Shown: one piece after another, positions 1 to 8,799 of the stretch
How positions within the stretch are numbered: the stretch's first letter is position 1
Layout: the number at the start of each line of letters is the position of its first letter
Assembly (NCBI GenBank): GCA_958296035.1
Contig: OY282431.1
Coordinates: 2,526,037-2,590,036, forward strand
Reading direction: 5' to 3'
From: Paracoccaceae bacterium
GTDB taxonomy: Bacteria; Pseudomonadota; Alphaproteobacteria; Rhodobacterales; Rhodobacteraceae
Length of the DNA: 64,000 nucleotides
Translations under genes and position numbers: made by a program
The notes under the pieces: model-generated
Database searches by the model: none
Told to the model about the DNA's origin: nothing
What the model saw: the letters and a program-made list of their open reading frames with translations, nothing else

Positions 1-51
1 GCCGGGTTTTCAGACGGGGCAATCCCTAGGTCATTGCATTTGGAGAATACA

Positions 52-339
52 ATGAACACAAAAATCAGATCGCTTGCAGTTGCAAGCGCTGTGGCCGCGG
101 CCTTCGCTGCCCAGGCCATTCCTGCATCCGCTGCAGAAAACGAAAAGTGCTTCGGTGTTTCACTAGCCGGTGAAAACGATTGTGCTGCCGGTGAAGGCAC
201 AACCTGTGCCGGAACTTCGACGGTTGACTACCAGGGAAATGCTTGGACATTGGTGCCGAAGGGCACCTGCGAGAGCATGGAACTTCCGGGCGATCGCATG
301 GGTTCGCTTGAAGAGCTTGCTCGCGACCTTCCCAGTTGA
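52..339 (+). CDS. bufA1: Bufferin-type precursor peptide (DUF2282, BufA1-like)
   Basis: A 95-residue secreted peptide. An N-terminal signal sequence (about residues 1-29, ending in an ASA/AE-like site) precedes a short mature part with four cysteines (EKCFGV, NDCAAG, TTCAGT, KGTCES). That spacing is typical of DUF2282/bufferin-1 precursors, whose core cysteines are modified by a partner MNIO enzyme to make a copper-binding peptide. The ATG at 52 is preferred over an in-frame ATG at 34 because a GGAGA lies just upstream and the signal peptide begins there. The DUF692 and DUF2063 genes follow directly, which strongly supports the assignment. Family function is established knowledge; metal specificity here is inferred. 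Confidence 0.9.
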   Translation: MNTKIRSLAVASAVAAAFAAQAIPASAAENEKCFGVSLAGENDCAAGEGTTCAGTSTVDYQGNAWTLVPKGTCESMELPGDRMGSLEELARDLPS

Positions 340-438
340 ACCAATCCCAATCCGACCAACAGCTTCACTGCTTGTTCGGGGGTGCGCCTCACCAAGGGGC
401 GCACCTTTCACGCCAAGACATGGAAAAGCATCGAAACC

Positions 439-1314
439 ATGACCTCGGGACACGGGCGCGGGTCGACACTTCCGCCAGCACCTGGCGTTGGTTACAAGGC
501 AGCGCATTACAGAGACATTATTGATCGAGCCGGATGTGTCGAATGGCTGGAAATCCATGCCGAGAACTACATGGGTGCAGGCGGCCGTCCCCTGGCTCAA
601 TTGCGTCGGTTGCGTCGTGATTTTCCGTTTTCCTGTCATGGTGTCGGCCTGTCGATTGGCGGGGAAGAGCCGTTGGACCAGGACCATCTGCAACGGCTGA
701 AGTTTCTAAACAGTTGGTTGGAGCCGGCCGCTTTTTCCGAACATCTGGCCTGGTCAACCCATGAAGGTCAATACTACAACGATCTCTTGCCGCTGCCTTA
801 CACCGGCAAGACACAGTCCAGGGTCTGTGATCACATTGATCAGATTCAGGAGACCCTGGGGAGGCAGATGCTGCTCGAAAACCCCTCGACCTACATTGAA
901 TTCGCCGACAGCGAAATGGATGAGATCGAGTTCATCAGCGGCATTGCAGAACGCACAGGGTGCGGGTTGTTGTTTGACGTGAACAATGTCTACGTCTCGG
1001 CAGTCAACCACGGGCGTGATGCCGCGGCCTATGTCTCTGCGTATCCGCTTCATCTTGTGCAGGAAATCCATCTGGGCGGCCACGAAGATGACCACGACGA
1101 CGACGGCAACAAGCTCTTGATCGACAATCATGCCAGCGAAGTAGTTGATCCTGTCTGGACTCTCTACAACCAGACACTTTCCCTGGCTGGACCAATTTCG
1201 ACCCTGATCGAGTGGGACAACGATGTCCCCGACTGGGATACACTGGAAGCCGAGGCCCAACGAGCCCAGATCGTCTTGATGAGCGGCGACCACGAGAACC
1301 GCATGGCAGCCTGA
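439..1314 (+). CDS. bufB: DUF692 multinuclear non-haem iron oxidase (MNIO), bufferin-modifying enzyme
   Basis: A TIM-barrel MNIO predicted to oxidise cysteines of the upstream precursor into thiooxazole-type groups in the cytoplasm. The likely metal ligands of the family are visible in order: HAENY, SCHGVGLS, ENPSTY, DVNNVYVSA, HLGGHE, DNHASEV and LIEWDN. An in-frame ATG at 382 would add 19 residues unlike the family; the ATG at 439 gives a normal N-terminus leading to the GVGYK segment. Length is about 291 residues, normal for the family. The next gene begins one base after its stop, so the two are probably translationally coupled. Confidence 0.9.
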   Translation: MTSGHGRGSTLPPAPGVGYKAAHYRDIIDRAGCVEWLEIHAENYMGAGGRPLAQLRRLRRDFPFSCHGVGLSIGGEEPLDQDHLQRLKFLNSWLEPAAFSEHLAWSTHEGQYYNDLLPLPYTGKTQSRVCDHIDQIQETLGRQMLLENPSTYIEFADSEMDEIEFISGIAERTGCGLLFDVNNVYVSAVNHGRDAAAYVSAYPLHLVQEIHLGGHEDDHDDDGNKLLIDNHASEVVDPVWTLYNQTLSLAGPISTLIEWDNDVPDWDTLEAEAQRAQIVLMSGDHENRMAA

Positions 1315-1315
1315 A

Positions 1316-2056
1316 TTGCATCAGTCCGAGTTCATTGCTTCGGTCTGCGACCCGAATCGGGCGGTGCCGGCCTTTATCACCAGCCGTGCCAACCGTCATG
1401 ACAAGCGGTTTTCCGTCTACCGCAACAATGTCATTGTCAATCTGATCGAGGTTCTTGAACGCGGATTTCCCCTTGTACAGAAGATTGTCGGGGAGGAATT
1501 CTTTAGAGCCGCGGCCGGTGTCTTTGTCAGATTGCATCCACCGAAATCCCCGATTCTGTCCCTGTTTGGCGAAGATCTGCCGACCTTTCTGGAGACCTTC
1601 GAACCTGTTCAAGGTTTACCTTACCTTGCGGATGTTGCCCGCCTGGAAATCGGCCTGCGCCGCTCATACCATGCCGCCGACCATATCCCTGCACCACCGC
1701 GGGCACTCCTGGAGTTGACACCGGAAACTGTGGCCGAGGCTCGCCTGCAAATCGCTCCCTCGTTCATGCTTCTGCGATCCCGTTTTCCGATCTACGGTAT
1801 CTGGCTTGCCAATACAGGTGGTGACATGAAACCTCGTCCCGGCGCTGAAGATGTCGCTATCATCCGCAAGGGCTTCGACCCGGAACCCAGGCTGCTTGGC
1901 GAAGGAGAGTACGAGTTCCTGCAGGCGATACGAGATGGTGCGGCGCTCGGCGATGCCTTCGAACGTGCAATAGCGATCAGTGACGGCTTTGGTCTTGACG
2001 AGTCCTTGACATGGTTGCTAGGTAACGACGTCATTGTCAGCCTCAAGGCTGGCTGA
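1316..2056 (+). CDS. bufC: DUF2063 partner protein of the MNIO (BufC-like)
   Basis: A 246-residue protein with the DUF2063 signature near its N-terminus: RFSVYRNNV, then FPLVQKIVGEEFF, PPKSPILSLFG and LPYLADVARLE. In bufferin operons this protein accompanies the MNIO and is thought to present the precursor peptide to it. The only available start in frame is the TTG at 1316, because stops lie at 1277-1282; it sits right behind the bufB stop. The C-terminal half is less conserved and has no catalytic motif I can name. Part of the four-gene operon 52-2674. Confidence 0.87.
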   Translation: MHQSEFIASVCDPNRAVPAFITSRANRHDKRFSVYRNNVIVNLIEVLERGFPLVQKIVGEEFFRAAAGVFVRLHPPKSPILSLFGEDLPTFLETFEPVQGLPYLADVARLEIGLRRSYHAADHIPAPPRALLELTPETVAEARLQIAPSFMLLRSRFPIYGIWLANTGGDMKPRPGAEDVAIIRKGFDPEPRLLGEGEYEFLQAIRDGAALGDAFERAIAISDGFGLDESLTWLLGNDVIVSLKAG

Positions 2057-2116
2057 CGGCGGATCAAGTCAGCCGGAACAACGGGACAGACCAGACCTCC
2101 TGAACAGGAAAGAATT

Positions 2117-2674
2117 ATGATTGACCGAATTCACCCGGTGCTCGAGATCTTCGAGGGCATGTACGATCTGATCGACAGGTATCTGGCACCTTGGCTGGTA
2201 CCTACTCTCGCTCGCCTTGTGTTTGTGCTGGTGCTGCTGATGTACTTTTGGGGCTCTGCATATACCAAGCTTGGCGATGGCTTCTTCGGCTTCATCAACC
2301 TTTCGCTGGGGGCCTATGCACAGATGTTTCCGCGGGCCATGGAGAGCGTCGGCTACGACCCTTCGAGCCTGAACTTCCTGTACAAGCTCATCGCGCTTTT
2401 CGGCACTTGGGCTGAGTTCATTCTGCCTCTCCTGTTATTGGTCGGCTTTCTCACCCGCCCGGCTGCCCTCGGCATGATTGGCTTCGTTCTGGTTCAGAGT
2501 TTCGTGGATATCGCCGGTCATGGCGCCTCCGAGACCACGATTGGTGGGTGGCTCGACCGTGCATCCGGCTCACTGATTTATGATCAGCGGGCCTTCTGGG
2601 TTTTCCTCTTCCTCGTTCTTTTCTTGCGTGGGCCGGGGCCTCTTTCGGTTGACCGCTTTTTCGCCAAGGGGTAG
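2117..2674 (+). CDS. DoxX-family membrane protein of the bufferin operon
   Basis: A 185-residue polytopic inner-membrane protein. Hydrophobic segments lie near residues 30-50, 90-115, 118-135 and 160-178, as in DoxX/SURF4-like proteins. DoxX genes commonly close bufferin-type operons (as with gigT in the gold-induced gig operon), which fits its place after bufC with a 60 bp gap. An AGGAAAG precedes the ATG. Exact role is unknown; it may link the system to the respiratory chain or to membrane redox. Confidence 0.82.
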   Translation: MIDRIHPVLEIFEGMYDLIDRYLAPWLVPTLARLVFVLVLLMYFWGSAYTKLGDGFFGFINLSLGAYAQMFPRAMESVGYDPSSLNFLYKLIALFGTWAEFILPLLLLVGFLTRPAALGMIGFVLVQSFVDIAGHGASETTIGGWLDRASGSLIYDQRAFWVFLFLVLFLRGPGPLSVDRFFAKG

Positions 2675-2688
2675 CGGGACCGTCCCGC
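2674..2688. other. Small inverted repeat at the end of the bufferin operon
   Basis: GCGGGAC and GTCCCGC flank a single C directly at the doxX stop codon. In RNA it would give a short GC-rich hairpin (5-7 bp). No T-run follows, so it is not a classical intrinsic terminator. Confidence 0.35.
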
Positions 2689-3043
2689 GCCCTGCTGCCC
2701 GTGAATGGCGATGTGAGACCAGAGCTGTAGAAGGTTTGAAAGGTCAATGGCTGATCGTCTTCCCGCTGGCCCGCATGTTGCCGCAATGCAAGAGTCGGCA
2801 CGCCCGGCTGCTGTGCCGCGGACATTCACGGCTGAACGCGCAGACCGCGTTCAAATGCGCATCAATTGCCTAGCCAGGCCTGCGCACTTCGGAATTTACC
2901 TCCCGACTGCCGGCAAGGATAGATGACCGTGCATTCACTTGACGCCGGGGTTTTGCGAGACCAAGCTGCCGGGCACTTGAAGTGCTATGCCTTGCCAGTC
3001 TGACCGATACCCTTCACCGATACTACGCGATCCTGTCGGTGCC
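2689..3043. other. Intergenic stretch between doxX and soxY
   Basis: No convincing gene is seen. Short open frames on both strands have no family resemblance. The promoter for the sox genes presumably lies here, but I could not pick a clear -35/-10 pair. Confidence 0.4.
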
Positions 3044-3556
3044 ATGAGTCGCAGGCGCGTTCTAAAGGCGATGGCAGGAGGGGTCGGCACGGTCGCAACC
3101 CTGAGCGTAGTGCCCGTACGGTCCGTTTCAGCTGTGCCTGGGATACCCTATTGGATGACCGACCTTGTGGTGGCCCGTCTTGGGTCCACCGAACTCGCCG
3201 AAGGACGCGTCATTCTTGACCTGCCGAGCCGGGCAGATACCGGGCTTTCGGTTCCCCTGACAGTGTCGGTTCCGGATTCCCCAATGACCGATGAAGACCA
3301 TGTGCGCAGTCTTCACGTCATGACCACAAGAAACCCACAGCCGCTGGTTACCGATTACTACTTCACACCAGCCTCGGGACGAGCACAGGTATCGCAGCGT
3401 ATCCGGATTGCTCGTACACAGTATATCTACTGTTTCGCATTGATGAGCGATGGCTCTCGGTGGATGACAGCCCGCCATGTTTCCGTTTCACTAGGTGCAT
3501 GCGCAGACGAGATTTTTCTGCCCGACGCGCGCGATGCGGCCAGGGACCAGCGCTGA
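3044..3556 (+). CDS. soxY: SoxY-like thiosulfate oxidation carrier protein with altered C-terminus
   Basis: The periplasmic sulfur carrier subunit of SoxYZ. The ATG at 3044 gives a Tat signal (MSRRRVLKAMAGGVG); an ATG at 2987 would put 19 extra residues before it. The SoxY core is recognisable: LDLPSRADTGLSVPL, RIRIARTQ and ALMSDGSRW leading to VSVSLGACADE. Canonical SoxY ends in GGCGG, whose cysteine carries the substrate. Here the equivalent position reads GAC followed by about 17 more residues (ADEIFLPDARDAARDQR), so the swinging arm is changed although a cysteine remains. soxZ and soxA follow on the same strand. Confidence 0.82.
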   Translation: MSRRRVLKAMAGGVGTVATLSVVPVRSVSAVPGIPYWMTDLVVARLGSTELAEGRVILDLPSRADTGLSVPLTVSVPDSPMTDEDHVRSLHVMTTRNPQPLVTDYYFTPASGRAQVSQRIRIARTQYIYCFALMSDGSRWMTARHVSVSLGACADEIFLPDARDAARDQR

Positions 3557-3608
3557 GCTAGCTTTGGCAAATGCAACCTCAATCCGGATATCGAGCAGAT
3601 AACAACGC

Positions 3609-3935
3609 ATGAGTGAGATCAGAATACGCAAATCGGTGCCCGGCAGCGTGCGCAGGGGAGAGGTATTCGAAATCAAGACCCTGATCGCACACCCGATGGA
3701 CAACGGCTTCATGTATACCCGAGGTGGCGTACGAATTCAGCGCCAGATCATTCATCGCTTTGAAGCAGTCTATAATGGAAAGACCATATTTCAGGCGGAT
3801 TGGCATGTCGCCGTTTCAACCAATCCATTTATCTCGTTTTTCGCAGTTGCAGCAGAGTCCGGAATGATTGAGTTCCGATGGTATGACGACAACGGCGAGG
3901 TCTACACGGATTCCGCCGAGATCCTCGTTACCTGA
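3609..3935 (+). CDS. soxZ: SoxZ, sulfur-binding carrier subunit
   Basis: A 108-residue immunoglobulin-fold protein that pairs with SoxY. Visible family features are RGEVFEIKTLIAHPMDNGF near the N-terminus, FEAVYNGKTIFQADWH in the middle, and FRWYDDNGEVYTDSAEI at the C-terminus. Normal full length, no signal peptide of its own; SoxZ is normally exported piggy-back with Tat-targeted SoxY. Lies 52 bp after soxY and just before soxA. Confidence 0.92.
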   Translation: MSEIRIRKSVPGSVRRGEVFEIKTLIAHPMDNGFMYTRGGVRIQRQIIHRFEAVYNGKTIFQADWHVAVSTNPFISFFAVAAESGMIEFRWYDDNGEVYTDSAEILVT

Positions 3936-3961
3936 ACGTCAAATTTCGATCCCGGATTATC

Positions 3962-4753
3962 TTGAGATCATTTGCCCGCATTGCCGTGCTGGCGGGGTCA
4001 GCGGCATTCACCATTGCAGCCCTGGCGCTGGAACCCGATCTGCCCGATGGAGAGTTTCCGGTTTCCGGGTATCGTTTCATGGGTCCACAGGTACAACAGT
4101 TGCAGGATGATGATTTTCTGAATCCTGGCTGGTTCGCGGTGGAATTTGGAGCCGAACTCTGGCAAGAGAAGGCGGGGGACCGCAACCTTTCGTGCCAGTC
4201 CTGCCATGGTGATGCATCGGAATCGATGCGGGGTGTCGCGGCGCGCTACCCCCAATATGACGAGCACCGAACCGGTCTGATAAATCTTGAGGGACGCATC
4301 AACGAAATGCGTTCCCGTTACATGAATGCGGCCGAGTACCCGCTTGAGTCGGAACAGCTTCTTGCCATTACGGCGTATGTTACCCATCAGGCCAACGGAA
4401 GTCCCATGAACGTGGACATCACGGGCAAGGCGGCGCCGTATTGGCAGCAAGGCCGGGATTTGTACACGAGGCGTCAGGGACAGCTCGACCTTGCGTGCAG
4501 TCAGTGTCATGACGAGCGCGCCGGCTTGATGCTCAGGGGAGACCGCATTAGCCAGGGTCATGTAAACGGGTTTCCCGTTTATCGTCTGATCTGGCGTTCC
4601 ATGGGATCGAGACACCGAATGTTTCGTTGGTGCAATTGGGCTGTACGCGCCGAACCCCATGAATTGGGTTCTGACGAGTATCTTAGCCTGGAACTGTACC
4701 TTGCCTGGCGAGGCCGAGGATTGCCAATCGAATCCCCTGCTGTTCGACCATGA
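3962..4753 (+). CDS. soxA: SoxA, diheme cytochrome c of the SoxAX complex
   Basis: Periplasmic cytochrome that, with SoxX, couples thiosulfate oxidatively to the SoxY cysteine. After a signal peptide (about residues 1-22) it has two haem-binding motifs, CQSCH (about residue 78) and CSQCH (about 179). The active-site cysteine follows in the RWCNWAVRAE motif (about residue 224) and then the conserved LELYLAWRGRGLPIESP tail. The diheme form is therefore intact. The start is a TTG at 3962 with no strong ribosome site. SoxX is encoded 23 kb away beyond the mobile island; SoxB and SoxCD are not in the window. Confidence 0.93.
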   Translation: MRSFARIAVLAGSAAFTIAALALEPDLPDGEFPVSGYRFMGPQVQQLQDDDFLNPGWFAVEFGAELWQEKAGDRNLSCQSCHGDASESMRGVAARYPQYDEHRTGLINLEGRINEMRSRYMNAAEYPLESEQLLAITAYVTHQANGSPMNVDITGKAAPYWQQGRDLYTRRQGQLDLACSQCHDERAGLMLRGDRISQGHVNGFPVYRLIWRSMGSRHRMFRWCNWAVRAEPHELGSDEYLSLELYLAWRGRGLPIESPAVRP

Positions 4754-5011
4754 CAGTCTTCGTATCCGGATAGGGAAATCGAGCTAGTGGAGGAGGCGGA
4801 CCCCTTCCTTCTACAAGGTCATCCACGGCCAGGTTGCCCTGCTTCCCCACACGTCAGGTTGAAGGGATTCTCGATTGCAATATCTGCGAGCCTGGAACTA
4901 CTATCACTGCGGGACTCGTGCCTTCACCCGGTGGCGAATTGCTTCGCCTGATCAAACGAGTGGCCATAGAAGTCGACAACCGTTCGAGCACGTTGTCTAC
5001 AGAGGAATGCC

Positions 5012-6325
5012 ATGTCCGTTAGGCAGGTATTGTTGCTTGTATGTGCCGTTCCGTTGACGGCAGCCATCATAGCCGCTTTCTGGGCCATGCGGCATGGCGA
5101 AATTGCACCTGTCGAACCGCCCGACCCCGGTTCAATTGACAGCGGCCAGGTCCGCCTCGGCAAGGACCTTGCCGGAATAGGTGCCTGTGAAGTCTGTCAT
5201 ACCGCGCCTGGCGGCGCGCCATACGCCGGAGGGTTGGCGCTACCTACGCCGTTTGGCGTTATCTTTTCGACAAATATTACGCCCGATCCGGAACTTGGCA
5301 TCGGCCGCTGGTCTGCTGAGGCCTTCCGGCGGGCAATGCGCCAAGGCATCGACCGCGACGGGCGTCACCTGTACCCTGCATTTCCCTATGACAGCTTCAC
5401 GCGTGCAACCGATGAAGATCTTGATGCCATCTACGCCTACCTGATGACGGTTGATCCGGTACATGCTGTGGTACCAGACAACGATTTGGAATTTCCGTTC
5501 AATGTCCGCCTGCTTCTTGCCGGCTGGAATCTGCTGTTCCTGAGGCAGGGAGAGCTTGCATACGATGAGCGGCAAGACGAGGAGTGGAACAGAGGGGCTT
5601 ATCTTGTCGAAGGTCTCGGGCATTGCGGCGCCTGTCACTCTCCCCGCAATCTCCTCGGCGCCGTCAAACTGAATGCCGCATTTGCCGGAGGCGAAGCCGA
5701 GGAATGGTACGTGCCACCCCTCAACGCCGATGCAGTTGCACCGATCCCATGGGATCAGTTGCAGTTGGTCAATTACCTCTTTGACGGGTGGGATGAGGAC
5801 CACGGAATTGCGGCAGGCCCGATGACACCTGTTGTAAACCATCTCTATGATCAGTCGGAAAACGACGTTTTCGCGATGGCGACCTATCTGGAGTCCTGGC
5901 AGCGGCCGGCACTGTCGGATGATGACAAAATGTCGGTTGTCGAAAGGGCCCAGGAACTGGACTGGGACGACTCGCCCGAATACTTGCCTTCAAACCTGCC
6001 TGAAGAGCCACAATTGCTGCAGGGGATGGAGGTATTTCGCGATCAATGCTCCAGCTGTCACAAGAGCGGCGGCGGACAACTCCCCGTTTCACTGGCACTG
6101 ACCTCAACCATGAACGCGCCCGATCCGCGCAACGTCATTCACATAATTTTCGACGGCATACGCGCCCCGAGGGGCGTTACGCAGCGGTCAATGCCCAGCT
6201 TTGGCGCCTCCATTACAGACGACGACATCGTCGACCTCCTGACCTACATGCGGTGGCATTTCACCGATAAGCCAGCATGGAGCGAAGTCGCCGAGCACGT
6301 CTCGAACAAGAGAAGTCACTGGTGA
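5012..6325 (+). CDS. Membrane-anchored three-heme cytochrome c (alcohol/aldehyde dehydrogenase cytochrome subunit type)
   Basis: A 437-residue cytochrome with an N-terminal membrane anchor (about residues 5-26) and three CXXCH motifs: CEVCH (about 60), CGACH (about 205) and CSSCH (about 346). This three-domain layout is that of cytochrome subunits that accept electrons from periplasmic dehydrogenases, including molybdopterin hydroxylases of the isoquinoline/nicotinate/aldehyde type. Genes for just such a hydroxylase lie at 23.4-26.2 kb, past the inserted island, so I infer they were once adjacent. The 258 bp before it hold no gene I can support. Confidence 0.88.
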   Translation: MSVRQVLLLVCAVPLTAAIIAAFWAMRHGEIAPVEPPDPGSIDSGQVRLGKDLAGIGACEVCHTAPGGAPYAGGLALPTPFGVIFSTNITPDPELGIGRWSAEAFRRAMRQGIDRDGRHLYPAFPYDSFTRATDEDLDAIYAYLMTVDPVHAVVPDNDLEFPFNVRLLLAGWNLLFLRQGELAYDERQDEEWNRGAYLVEGLGHCGACHSPRNLLGAVKLNAAFAGGEAEEWYVPPLNADAVAPIPWDQLQLVNYLFDGWDEDHGIAAGPMTPVVNHLYDQSENDVFAMATYLESWQRPALSDDDKMSVVERAQELDWDDSPEYLPSNLPEEPQLLQGMEVFRDQCSSCHKSGGGQLPVSLALTSTMNAPDPRNVIHIIFDGIRAPRGVTQRSMPSFGASITDDDIVDLLTYMRWHFTDKPAWSEVAEHVSNKRSHW

Positions 6326-6500
6326 GTTTGTGGCCGGTTGCTGCGCCTGGCTCGTGCCGGAATGGCGCCTTGACCCTGTGTTGGAACAGCACCTGCGGAC
6401 ACGCTGCCGGGTTCGGCCGGCGCAATTGCTGGAACTGCGGGAACACAACCTGGCATGCAGTCAGGCCGCGCAGCCAGGAGTTCAAGCCACCGGTCCGAGC

Positions 6501-6603
6501 CAGCGATTCTCATTATGGCATTCTTCTTGTCCTGTCAGCGGTTGTACCGGTTTTCGGGACGGGAGTTTGGAGAGGTGGTGTAAGGACGCGCGGGGACCCA
6601 AGG
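6501..6603 (-). repeat. Left boundary repeat of the island (IS end, inverted copy)
   Basis: About 102 bp that match, imperfectly but over their whole length, the reverse complement of 23146-23247. Shared blocks include ATTCTCATT, TGTCCTGTCAGCGGTTGTAC and GGAGAGGTGGTGTAAGGACG. In the right copy this sequence directly follows a transposase reading frame, so it is the 3' terminal region of that IS. Here only the end survives, in inverted orientation with its tip facing outward. Confidence 0.85.
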
Positions 6604-6639
6604 CTATCAACAATCCATACCTGACACAGCCTAGAGTGT

Positions 6640-8235
6640 GTGCCATGTTCGGCGATTATGATAATCGGTCTTCGACAGTTTTCCGCAGATACCGTGGAAT
6701 GGTTCAGGTCAGCCTGTAAACAGGGGACGCACGCCCGCGCCGAGCTGACCCGCAATCTGTGCCGCCGCGAGGCGTGGCTCGACTACCGCGGCCAACCCAA
6801 CGCCGCCATGGTGCGCAAAGTGATGCCTCGGCTGGCCGCCGAGCTTGATGTTGCTTTACCGGCCCGGCGGTCGTCTCCGCCCACGTCTTGCCGCCGCCCG
6901 GCCGCCGCCTATCCCGACCAGACACTGTCCTGTTCGCTGGCCGAACTCGGCGAGGTGCAGCTGGTTCCCGTCGAGACGGCCGACCGGCATCGCTTCGCAT
7001 TGATGATCGAGAGCCATCATCCCGAGCGCTGGAGCCGGGCACCGGGCGTCCTTTTGCGCTACTGGATCATGTCCTCCTGCCGCGGCGTCTTGGGTGGTCT
7101 CAGCTTCGGGTCGGCCGGCTGGCAGTTGCAACCCCGCAATGCGGCCATAGGCTGGCGTGGTGATGCGCGCCGGGCGCATATCGACAAGGTGGTGATCAAC
7201 CGGCGCTTTCTGATCCTGCCTTCGGTGCGGGTTGACAAGCTGGCCTCGCAGGTGCTGCGCCTGGCGTTGCGCTATGGGGACCGGCCGCTGTTGGTCTACA
7301 GTTTCACGGGCCCCGGTCAGTCGGGGTTGAGTTACCGTGCGGCTGGATGCCGCGCGGCAGAGCGGAGCGGAACTTCTTGTCCGGGCCAGCCGCTCGGCGC
7401 CGCGGCACGTATTGCTGCCTGAAGACAGTTCCGGGTGTCTGTGGTCGCATATGGGCGAGCAGCCGGTGCTGGGGGCATCGCAAGATCAGGCTTGCGGCCA
7501 GTGGCGGCGTGCGTCGCCGGAAGACGCGCACCGTACGCCTGGCGTTGCCGGCGGCGTTTGTCGATCTGAGGCCCCCGCAGGGATGTGATGATCTCCCCTT
7601 GCGCGTGCTGGCGGTGTCGGCCCGGGAGGAGCGGAAACCGACGGCATCGGTGCGCTATAACATGCGGCGGCGCAAGCAGAAGTTCAGCTGGCTGTTGTTG
7701 ACGACCGGGAGGTCGTCAGCTGATATCGAGACGGCCATTGAGGTGGTGCGTTTGTACGAGTTGAGGTGGCGCATCGAGCGTTTCTTCCATGCTCTGAAGG
7801 TCGGCACGCGCATGGAGGACCGTCGGCTGGACGATGCTGACGATCTCGGGAAGTGTCTGGCCTTCGATGCCATCACCGCCTTTCGGGTCTGGGACCTGTC
7901 GCTGCTGGCGCCGGAGAAGCCCGACGATCCGGCGGCCAGGTATGTCAATGGCGATGAGATCAAGTTGCTGACCCTGATGGCCCGCAAGTCAGGGTTTCGT
8001 GTGGCAACGGGGACCGCCGGCGATGACCATAGAGAGATTTGTGGTGCTGACAGCGGGACTGGCGGGGTTTCATCCGTCGAAACGGCAGCCATTGCCGGGG
8101 ACGCAGAAGCTGTGGCAGGGGTTGCGGATCCTGTCCATCGGGATGTTTGCTGTTCAAAGTCAACGTGAAGCGCAGCAGGATGAGGAAGCGATGCATCAAC
8201 ACATGTCGGAGTCAAGTATGCTACATTGATAGGCA
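6640..8235 (+). pseudogene. Broken IS4-type transposase with N-terminal DUF4338 domain (copy 1)
   Basis: Fragments of one transposase in three reading frames. Residues from 6676-7380 give an N-terminal helix region and the DUF4338 domain (RFLILPSVRVDKLASQVL, LLVYSFTGPGQSGLSYRAAG). From about 7370 another frame continues with LLVRASRSAPRHVLL and GCLWSHMGEQPVLG. From about 7490 a third frame carries the DDE C-terminal half (TVRLALPAAFVDLRPP, YELRWRIERFFHALK). From about 8020 it shifts again (FVVLTAGLAGFHPSKRQPLP). A segment with the first catalytic Asp is missing. Clearly inactive. Confidence 0.85.
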
Positions 8236-8793
8236 CCCGATGGCCGCATCGATGTCGAGATCGAAGGGCTGACAGCCCGTCCGAAGTCAAGCCGCAAGAA
8301 GGCGAGGCCCGCCCGCCTCAAGCGGCTGGCCTGCTGCGAGCTCCGCTATCGTCGTGTGACACTGCCGCCGACCGCGGCCGTGGCGGGTGGCGAAGCGATA
8401 ACCTTGTCTGCGGTTCATATCAAAGAGACCGCACCACCTGCGGGCGAGGACCCGGTCCAGTGGCACCTGTTGACGACGCTTGAGGTCGGCTCGGCCGGGC
8501 AGGCCGCCGAGGTGATCGGCTATTACCTGCAGCGCTGGCGAATTGAAGACTATTTCCGCCTCCTGAAGTCCGGCTGCCGGGTCGAGTTTCTGCTGTTCCG
8601 CACTGCCGAACGGCTGCAGCGGGCGATTGCGATCAATGCTGTGATTGCCTGGCGCATCATGGTCATGACGCTGCTCGGCCGGCAGGTGCCCGACTGCGAA
8701 CCGGGGTTGATGTTTACCGATCATGAGCTCGACTTCTTGCGCGACTATGCCCGGGAGCATGCCAGGGCGGGGCCGGACCGGCTCGGCGATGCG

Positions 8794-8799
8794 GTGCGT
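8794..8799 (+). repeat. Left copy of the 6 bp target-site duplication
   Basis: GTGCGT directly before the IS left end at 8800; the same six bases recur at 11258-11263 directly after the right end. The flanking transposase frame becomes continuous when one copy is removed. Confidence 0.85.

Noticed and set aside
163-693. Long minus-strand frame opposite the precursor and MNIO genes
   Set aside because: Low-complexity shadow of two well-supported plus-strand genes; no family features.
754-1293. Minus-strand frame of 179 codons
   Set aside because: Lies entirely opposite the MNIO gene, whose metal-ligand motifs are unmistakable.
2674-2688. Intrinsic terminator after the bufferin operon
   Set aside because: The hairpin is real but no T-run follows, so it is listed only as a small inverted repeat.
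4834-5022. Small frame between soxA and the three-heme cytochrome
   Set aside because: No signal peptide, haem motif or family match, and it runs into the next gene.
6316-6513. Frames just before the left boundary repeat
   Set aside because: They straddle the cytochrome end and the IS end; nothing protein-like beyond chance.
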